Shown here: piece after piece, positions 57,807 through 64,000 of the stretch
Numbering within the stretch: the first letter of the stretch is position 1
How the letters are laid out: every line of letters begins with the position of its first letter
Source: Knufia peltigerae
Taxonomy: Eukaryota; Ascomycota; Eurotiomycetes; Chaetothyriales; Trichomeriaceae
DNA: 64,000 nucleotides
Assembly (NCBI GenBank): GCA_030247855.1
Contig: JAPDRN010000094.1
Location: 1 to 64,000, forward strand
Reading direction: 5' to 3'
Position numbers and translations under genes: made by a program
The notes under the pieces: generated by a model
The model's database searches: none
What the model was told of the DNA's origin: nothing
Seen by the model: only the letters and a program-made list of their open reading frames with translations

Positions 57807-59699
57807 ATGCTGCCCGGCTCAGGCTTTGCGCGAGCTCTTCGCGAAGCCGCGCCAGGTTTGTCCAAGCGGTTTTTTTCCAACTGCGGTCATCCTCGCAAGG
57901 TTGAACAACATCTTCGTCGCCCGTTCACGCAGCAGACTCAAACCTTGACGACCGCGGAATCTACCACGAGAACGGCCGCCTCCCGACGACCCTTCGTGCA
58001 AGGATGCGGCACACAGCAGCAGTCGAGCGTCAGTAGGAGGTACGATGCGGCCAAGAGATTCGAGTCTACTCGCTTGTTCTCGGCCTCTGCAAATTCAAGA
58101 GCTACTCTACAAAAGACCGCGGCGGCGGCGGAGAGTGGTGAGGCTGCGCAGTCTAGCGATGGAGATGCCGCCGGGCAGAACAAGAACAACTCGTCGTCGT
58201 CTTTCCCGGATACGTCGTCCAACACAGTGGCGTACTGGCTTCTCGGTAGCGCCGCGAGTGTCTTTGGGATTGTGGTGTTTGGTGGTCTCACCAGACTCAC
58301 AGAGTCAGGGTACGTTCAAGAAATATACGACAATGTTTATACGCTTTTGTTGCTTTGCTCTGGCCTACACTTGTTTCGAATGACTAACAATTGGTTCTTC
58401 TTTTCCAGACTAAGTATAACAGAATGGAAACCGGTGACTGGATCCCTCCCACCCATGTCCCAAGAAGATTGGGAATCCGAATTCGCCAAATACCGTTCGT
58501 CGCCGGAATTCAAAATGCTGAATTCGCGCATGACACTCGAGGAGTTCAAGAGTATATACTGGATGGAATGGATTCACAGACTCTGGGGTCGGTTCATCGG
58601 CCTCTCGTTCGTCCTGCCGGCCGCGTACTTCGTCGCCAGGCGGCGAGTGTCACGCAGCATGGCGGTGAGGTTACTGGGTATCGCCGGCCTGATCGGGTTC
58701 CAGGGTTTCATCGGTTGGTGGATGGTCAAGTCGGGACTCAAGGACGACTTGTTCGCCCCGGGCAGTCACCCACGCGTGTCGCAGTACCGGTTGACGGCAC
58801 ACCTGAGTGCTGCGTTTCTCTGTTACCTCGCCATGCTTTGGAACGGCTTGGACATTCTCAGGACGAACAAAATCCTCAAGGCTTCCACCGCGGCACCGGC
58901 CAGAGCACAAGGTGTTTTCGACACTCTCAAAACCCCCGCTCTCAGACCGTTCAAGCGGTACGTGGGTTTGTTGGCGGGGCTGGTTTTTATCACGGCAATG
59001 TCCGGAGGTCTCGTCGCCGGCCTGGACGCGGGTCTGATCTACAACGAGTTCCCTTACATGGGTCTCGGTTTGACCCCTCCCAGGTCGGAACTGTGGGACA
59101 AATTCTACTCCCGCGAAGAGGACGGGAGCGACCTGTGGTGGCGCAACATGTTGGAAAACCCTAGTCTGGTACAGTTGGACCATCGGATCCTCGCCACCAC
59201 GACCTTCACGGCCGTCATGGCCCTGTGGGCTTTCAGTCGAACCGGGAACATGGCCAAGATCTTGCCCCGAGCCGCGAAGAAGGGAGTCCACGGGGTTGTG
59301 GGTTTCGTTTGGTTGCAGGTCACCTTGGGCATATGTACCTTGTTGTACCTCGTTCCCACACACCTGGCGAGCGCCCATCAAGCCGGCAGTCTGGCGTTGT
59401 TGACGTGGACCGTGGTCTTGGGAAGTCGGGTTTGGTTCCCGAAACAAGCGGCCAAGATTCTTGCTCAGCGTGCACAAAAGGCCGCTCTTCAAGGCGTTCA
59501 GGGCAACGCAGCAGCTGCTGCATCACCATCAGCAACTGCCGCAGCAGCCACAACGACGACGGGCCCAGTTTTGGCGGCGACAGTCGTGCCTGGCATCACG
59601 GCATTCGCCATGATGATGAGCAATCAAGCCGAAGGTGATTTGAGGGATCAACTCGTGTTGCAGCGGCAGAGGGGAAAGGAGGAGGTGGAACGACAGTAA
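57807..59699 (+). CDS. cox15: Heme A synthase COX15
   Basis: Two exons: 57807..58309 and 58409..59699, giving 597 aa. The first 100 or so residues are a basic, Ser/Ala/Arg-rich mitochondrial presequence. It oxidises heme O to heme A in the inner membrane for cytochrome c oxidase. Conserved stretches: FGIVVFGGLTRLTESG (the splice joins this G to LSITEWKPVTG), MEWIHRLWGRFIG, RLTAHLSAAF, GGLVAGLDAGLIYNEFP, QLDHRILATT and ASAHQAGSLALLT. The four expected heme-binding histidines are present (WIHR, TAHL, LDHR, SAHQ). The 99-nt intron is a multiple of three and has no stop, so the unspliced frame stays open. The C-terminus has an Ala/Ser/Thr-rich extension. Convergent with lysyl-tRNA synthetase. Confidence 0.96.
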   Translation: MLPGSGFARALREAAPGLSKRFFSNCGHPRKVEQHLRRPFTQQTQTLTTAESTTRTAASRRPFVQGCGTQQQSSVSRRYDAAKRFESTRLFSASANSRATLQKTAAAAESGEAAQSSDGDAAGQNKNNSSSSFPDTSSNTVAYWLLGSAASVFGIVVFGGLTRLTESGYVQEIYDNVYTLLLLCSGLHLFRMTNNWFFFSRLSITEWKPVTGSLPPMSQEDWESEFAKYRSSPEFKMLNSRMTLEEFKSIYWMEWIHRLWGRFIGLSFVLPAAYFVARRRVSRSMAVRLLGIAGLIGFQGFIGWWMVKSGLKDDLFAPGSHPRVSQYRLTAHLSAAFLCYLAMLWNGLDILRTNKILKASTAAPARAQGVFDTLKTPALRPFKRYVGLLAGLVFITAMSGGLVAGLDAGLIYNEFPYMGLGLTPPRSELWDKFYSREEDGSDLWWRNMLENPSLVQLDHRILATTTFTAVMALWAFSRTGNMAKILPRAAKKGVHGVVGFVWLQVTLGICTLLYLVPTHLASAHQAGSLALLTWTVVLGSRVWFPKQAAKILAQRAQKAALQGVQGNAAAAASPSATAAAATTTTGPVLAATVVPGITAFAMMMSNQAEGDLRDQLVLQRQRGKEEVERQ

Positions 59700-60359
59700 T
59701 CAGTGAGGGAAAGGTGGTGTTAAAGATGAGGAGCGGGTGACTTTGGGGGGTTTCCCTTAGTCCGTATATATACTCTCTGCTTCCTTGCCATCACTCGTTG
59801 TTGATGGCAACTGTACGACTACTTTGATATCATGTCATGTCATAGAGCAAGTAAGCCATGTTAAAACCCGGGAGCGTAAGGCCTTGAAAGAATAAAAAAA
59901 GACTCTTCGATTTCAATTCTCTCTTCTGACATATTGTTCGTGCCGCTGGTTATGCAAAGACACACACGTGTGTGATGGGACACGAGAAAGTTTCATCTGA
60001 CCGTCTGGCCCCTCTCTGTCTCTTGTCTCTCTCCCCTTATTGTCTCGGTGTACATCATCACCCCAAAAAGGTTCCGGCTCCATTCCATGCCTCATCAACG
60101 TCTATAGCGTACAACTCGTATCTCATCCCAGTACGGTCTTTCTTGCCTCTCTTGTTTCTTCTCTCTCTCTTTTGGTAGTCTCCTTGAAAAGAAACCCCCA
60201 CATGGCATCGCTCTATCCATCCACGCAAGATACTAATTCTTTCCCAATATCTCTAGTCAGGTTTGCCAAATCCAGAGGGAGGCGAAGGTGAACTACTCTT
60301 CCCTTGAACAAGAGAAACAAGAAGGCGGTTCACTCGGTCTCGTTTACCGCTTTGATCAA
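59700..60359. other. Convergent intergenic, COX15 and lysyl-tRNA synthetase
   Basis: About 660 bases of 3' flanks of two convergent genes. It contains an AATAAA-like stretch at about 59890. No gene seen. Confidence 0.55.
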
Positions 60360-62239
60360 TCAATGCTTGACACTCACGTCCTCTTCAGGCATTGGCTCGA
60401 TCCCGACGACTTCGGCGGCAAGTTGCTTGTCCTTTCCGGTGTTCTTCTCTTCCTTCATGAAGGGGAAGGCCAAAACCTCACGGATCGTGTAGTTGTCGGT
60501 CAGGAACATGACCATCCGATCGATACCCATACCCCAACCGCCCGTGGGGGGTAGACCGAACTCGAGGGCCGTGCAAAAGTTCTCGTCCACCATTTGCGCC
60601 TCGTCGTCACCTTGTGCCTTTTGGCGGGCCTGCTCTTCGAACCTCAATCGCTGATCGAACGGGTCGTTCAACTCGGTGTAAGCGTTGACAATCTCCTTCT
60701 TGCACACGAAGGCCTCGAAACGCTCGCAGATGCCGGCCTGGGAACGGTGGTACTTGGCCAAGGGGGACATCATTTGCGGATGGCCCGTGATGAAGGTGGG
60801 GTTGATGCACTTTTCCTCGATGAACTCGCCCACCAACTTGTCGAGCATGCGAGCGTTGGTCTCGGGCGGTGAGCACACGACGTTGACCTTCTTCAAGAGA
60901 CGCTTGAAGAACTCGTTGGTCTCGGCGGTGTGGAGCTGGTCACCGGGGGGGAACTTCTCACCCGTCGCTTCTTCGAGGGCCGGGATCATGTCGATGCGCT
61001 TCCAGGGACGGGACCAGTCGACGTCGTACGTCTCGCCGGTCTGGGTGTGGAAAGTCGTCTTGTGTCCGCCGGTGACTTCCTTGACGAGTCCAGACACGAG
61101 CTCTTCGGTGCGGTCCATCACGTCATAGACGTCAGCGTAGGCCTCGTAGAATTCGCAGGTCGTGAACTCCGGGTTGTGCGTGAGATCGGCGCCCTCGTTG
61201 CGGAATTGCTTGCCTAGTTCGTACACACGTTCGATGCCACCGACCACGAGCATCTTGAGATACAGCTCCGGAGCGATTCGCATGAACATGTCGGTATCGT
61301 ACTCGTTGATGTGTGTGACGAAGGGCTTGGCCGTGGCGCCGCCGGCGATCGAGTTCATCATTGGCGTTTCAACTTCGATGAAGCCATTCGAGTCGAAGTA
61401 GTTGCGGATGTAAGAGACGATCTTTGCCCGCGTGAGGAGGATGTTGCGAGAGCGGTCGCTCATGATCAAGTCGAGGTATCGTTGGCGGAAACGAGTTTCC
61501 ACATCTTGAAGACCAAAGTGTTCCGAGGGTATTTGATGCAGACAGGGCGTGAGGAGGATGACTTCGTGCGCGAAGACGGAGAGTTCACCATCGTTGGGTC
61601 TGTTCTTGGGCGATGTCCGGCCTGGGTAGCCAATGACGCCGATGATGTCGCCTCGTCGGAGGTGTTCATGTTGTGCTTCGAATGCAACGTCGCCCTTGGC
61701 CTCTTGGGCTTGACACATGATCTGGACCTTTGTGCCGGCTCCTCTGATGTCGTAAAAGACCAGCTTGTTGCCCGACGCTCGCTTGGTGTAGACTCTGCCG
61801 GCGACTCGGATCTCGACGTCTTTCTTCTGCTCTCCTGGCTTGAGGTCGGCATGTTCAACGAGGAACTTGGGGATGTCGGTGTTGACTTGGAACTTGTGAG
61901 GATAGGGGTTTGGGTTCTTGGTTTCTCGCATGCGGTTGACCCGTCCACTCCGGATCTCGAAGTATTGCTACGAAGGGGGTAGGTTAGCAGGCCTGCGAAA
62001 ATGAGCAACGGAAAAGGTGGACCAACGTTCGGGTTGAGGTTGCTTTCGTCCAGTTCTGCGCTGGAAGCCTTCTTCTCAGGCTTGGGAGGCGCGGCGGCTG
62101 CCTTTTCCTTCTTCTTTTCCTCCTGTTGTCTTTGCTTCTGTCTCTTCTTCAATTCCGACTTGGAGACTCTTTCGCCTGTGACCTCGTCGAGGTGCAGGTT
62201 CGCAGTTTCCTGCGCGAGCGAAGTGTTTGCGTCCGCCAT
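60360..62239 (-). CDS. krs1: Lysyl-tRNA synthetase, class II
   Basis: Two exons: 62239..62027 and 61967..60360, giving 606 aa. The intron is 59 nt with an unusual donor (GTTGGT); the splice joins ESNLNPN to QYFEIRSGRVN, as in other fungal enzymes. The N-terminus is Lys/Glu-rich (SKSELKKRQKQRQQEEKKKE), the tRNA-binding extension of eukaryotic cytosolic LysRS, with no obvious mitochondrial presequence. An OB-fold anticodon-binding domain follows (VEIRVAGRVYTKR, LVFYDIRG). Then the class II core: motif 1 (FIEVETPMM), motif 2 (FRNEGADLTHNPEFTTCEFY) and motif 3 (GGWGMGIDRMVMFLTD). It charges tRNA-Lys in the cytosol. Confidence 0.97.
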
Positions 62240-62525
62240 GCTGGAGGATTCTCAGTCGATTGTTTTGTCAAGACTTGAAAAGAAGAGCGGAGTGTCCTGC
62301 GTGGTTAAACAATCACTGCTTGAGTCATTGGGGCCGTTGGTGGGATGGGATTTTGTCTAGAAGTTTTTGACTCAATATTTTTCACGGTGCGGCACCACAT
62401 GACTCAGGGACAAGAAATCGGAACGCAGGCTCGCAATTGCTATTTACTCTGCGCACCCGGACCAACCAATGTGTTTTAATGGTCGGTGTCTACAATACTG
62501 GTACCTAGTCGTGTGAAACTCTGGT
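62240..62525. promoter_or_regulatory. Lysyl-tRNA synthetase promoter region
   Basis: A 286-base region upstream of the minus-strand LysRS gene that also holds the MGST3-like 3' end. It contains CCAAT at 62465-62469 on the plus strand, about 226 bases upstream of the LysRS start; its role is unproven. Confidence 0.4.
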
Positions 62526-63028
62526 CTACAGCATCTTCAAGCCCATGTTCACGCACAGTCCCCATATTCCAGCCTGCATCAACCAGAAACCCGATCCATA
62601 CAGCCTGCCCTTGCCTTGTGCCTGTTGCCCTGCGATGTATCCATACGCATAGACGATTCTGAAGAATATCCAACCTGCTCCGAGTGCTGCTGTTGCTACA
62701 GGGTATTCGAGGCCTGCAAAAAGCATAGATGCAATAGTCTGAGGCATATTCTCCATATAGTTTCCGTGAGCTCGCTGCGCGCAGTTGAACTTGTATGATG
62801 CTTGATTCTCTTTCGCTTCCTGTGGCGTGGCATATGGGTTGGGATATGTAACTCGAGCTGGCTTTCGACAGATCCCTACGACGATGCCTTGGGCAAATGC
62901 CAATACCGGCGCCAGGCCTAGGGCCACAAGGACAACGTAGCTTGTCTGTCGTTAGGCGGTTATGAAACATTCGAACATTCCGGGAGAACTTACCCATAAT
63001 TGTCGGGAACCGTAAAGGTGTGTGCCAT
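62526..63028 (-). CDS. MAPEG family microsomal glutathione S-transferase (MGST3-like)
   Basis: Two exons: 63028..62994 and 62940..62526 (53-nt intron), giving 149 aa, the usual MAPEG length. The start MAHTFTVPDNYG and the splice to YVVLVALGLAPVLA match the N-terminal helix of MGST3-type proteins. The glutathione-binding signature FNCAQRAHGNYMENMP is at 63-78, preceded by VTYPNPYA. There are four hydrophobic helices; later ones include TIASMLFAGLEYPVATAALGA and AGWIFFRIVYAYGYIAG. It should be an ER membrane enzyme for detoxification or lipid peroxide reduction. Confidence 0.95.
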
Positions 63029-64000
63029 TGTATGAACGGTTCGAGATTGAAGGTCGGAAGGTAGTGAGAAGGGATGTTGTATCTGTAGAACAGTGTTGTT
63101 TTCAAGTCTGTCGGCTGGTGCAATGGTGCGGTAGTGATATAACGAAATAGAGGCTCCTTCCTCCTGGACGGGGACGGCGGCTTCGGATGAACCTGGACTC
63201 CGACCCTCGGTTTGTGTGACGAGGTACTCACAATCAACCACCCACCTTTAAACAACACTTTGTCCTTGGTGAACTTGCTGTCCTTTGTCATAGTTCTCCT
63301 GTATCGTAGTGGAAAATCACAAGATGTTCAACAATGATGGCTGCTGCACTTGACCCCGCCCTCGCGAATGCAGCTCATACGTCCATTGAGTGGCGAGGTC
63401 CTCGCGTCGTGACGGTCTTTTCTTCATCGGCAAGCTTGGAGGCAGCCCTTCTGACTGCTCATTACATATGTGTCTTCTCTTTAAGAATGAGTAGCATCAA
63501 CTGATGACAAAGGAAAGAAAATCCAGGAGGGGTATGACCCCAGTAGGCTATCAATTATACTCGCAGATCAGGGAGCATCAAGCAGCACTGAGAACCTCAG
63601 CACCTCATAAGGGTACGACGAAATATTCAGAAAAGAAACATTGTAAGAAGAGGTGGAAAACCACAATAAATAGAGTGCTGGCATAATCAATGTCAGTTGC
63701 GGACTACTAGTTGTAAGGAAAGGAATTGCATAATGGGACGCCTAAGAAGAACTACCTATCCAAGCACGACATTGTGCCTAGTGAGTCTAGTCCGGCTTGA
63801 CGGAGCAATAAGTAGTAAGAGTCAGCAGTTTCAGCGATTTGGCATAGACACAACCTAAGCTCTCTGTGAAGAGCACCTATGATCACAATTCGTCCTGGAA
63901 AGCAAGTTTTCTCTATCGCCGTTGACATGAGTATCGAGTGCAAGTTCTTGATACATTCCGTCTATCGTAGCCACACCTGTGTAATGCGAGAGACCTGTAT
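63029..64000. other. Intergenic, right end
   Basis: Promoter side of the MGST3-like gene, then non-coding to the window end. A minus-strand ATG at 63291 opens a short plausible start (MTKDSKFTKDKVLFK) followed by donor-like GTGGGT, but I cannot connect it to a downstream exon. No other gene seen. Confidence 0.45.

Noticed and set aside
61466..62239. LysRS first exon read through the intron into another frame
   Set aside because: After ESNLNPN the product loses all similarity; splicing at 62027/61967 restores the enzyme.
62476..63291. Alternative longer minus-strand frame over the MGST3-like gene
   Set aside because: It is in a different frame from the MAPEG motifs; the two-exon model from 63028 gives the standard 149-aa protein.
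1..64000. tRNA, rRNA, CRISPR and intact transposable elements
   Set aside because: A visual scan for T-loop (GGTTCGA-type) boxes, long direct or inverted terminal repeats, and transposase or reverse transcriptase motifs found nothing convincing; a covariance-model or repeat search was not possible.
1..64000. A secondary-metabolite or other multi-gene system
   Set aside because: No polyketide synthase, peptide synthetase, terpene cyclase or P450 is present; the bZIP and OYE genes are 23 kb apart among housekeeping genes.

Overview
This window is nuclear DNA of a filamentous ascomycete (Pezizomycotina; Eurotiomycetes is my best guess from protein style, not proven). The evidence is short introns of about 45-200 nt with GTRNGT donors, intron-split housekeeping genes, long serine/proline-rich disordered tails, and fungal-specific families (DUF1752/DUF3295, DUF3425 bZIP, AIM9-like kinase, KCH1). 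I see no prokaryotic operon, rRNA, CRISPR array, intact transposon or biosynthetic gene cluster. Exon boundaries are my own manual models: each joins in frame and restores a family motif across the junction, but none is checked against RNA.

Layout. 0.5-3.1 kb (-): a CCCH + CHY zinc-finger protein. 3.1-13.3 kb: a 10.2 kb stretch with no gene I can support. 13.3-14.9 kb (-): a DUF1752/DUF3295 protein. 14.9-20.1 kb: a second 5 kb gene-poor stretch. 20.1-22.0 kb (-): a bZIP/DUF3425 transcription factor. 22.6-24.3 kb (-): chaperonin subunit CCT5, divergent from 24.8-26.6 kb (+), a mitochondrial AIM9-like phosphotransferase. 27.0 kb (-): a possible 75-aa protein. 28.2-29.1 kb (+): heterochromatin protein HP1, convergent with 30.4-33.5 kb (-), a RAP1-type telomere protein that also carries a GATA-like zinc finger. 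34.6-35.2 kb (+): cytochrome b5. 36.3-38.5 kb (-): HSE1 (ESCRT-0). 39.4-42.2 kb (-): a p21-activated (STE20-type) kinase. 45.1-46.3 kb (-): an Old Yellow Enzyme-like oxidoreductase. 47.8-50.7 kb (-): a BTB protein, divergent from 51.2-54.1 kb (+), a TAPT1/Emp65 membrane protein. 55.3-57.4 kb (+): a KCH1-type potassium transport protein. 57.8-59.7 kb (+): COX15 heme A synthase, convergent with 60.4-62.2 kb (-), cytosolic lysyl-tRNA synthetase. 62.5-63.0 kb (-): a MAPEG glutathione transferase.

Most genes are unrelated housekeeping functions, as usual in fungal chromosomes. Two themes stand out. HP1 and RAP1 are convergent neighbours and both act in silent chromatin and telomeres. Cytochrome b5 and COX15 are both heme-related and each has a CCAAT box upstream.

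The strongest signal outside genes is a dispersed 9-mer, TACGGAGTA (or its complement). I found at least 29 exact copies, all between genes and none in a coding region, against about 0.5 expected by chance. The most unusual gene is the RAP1 protein with its GATA-like finger. I did not find a convincing new multi-gene system.
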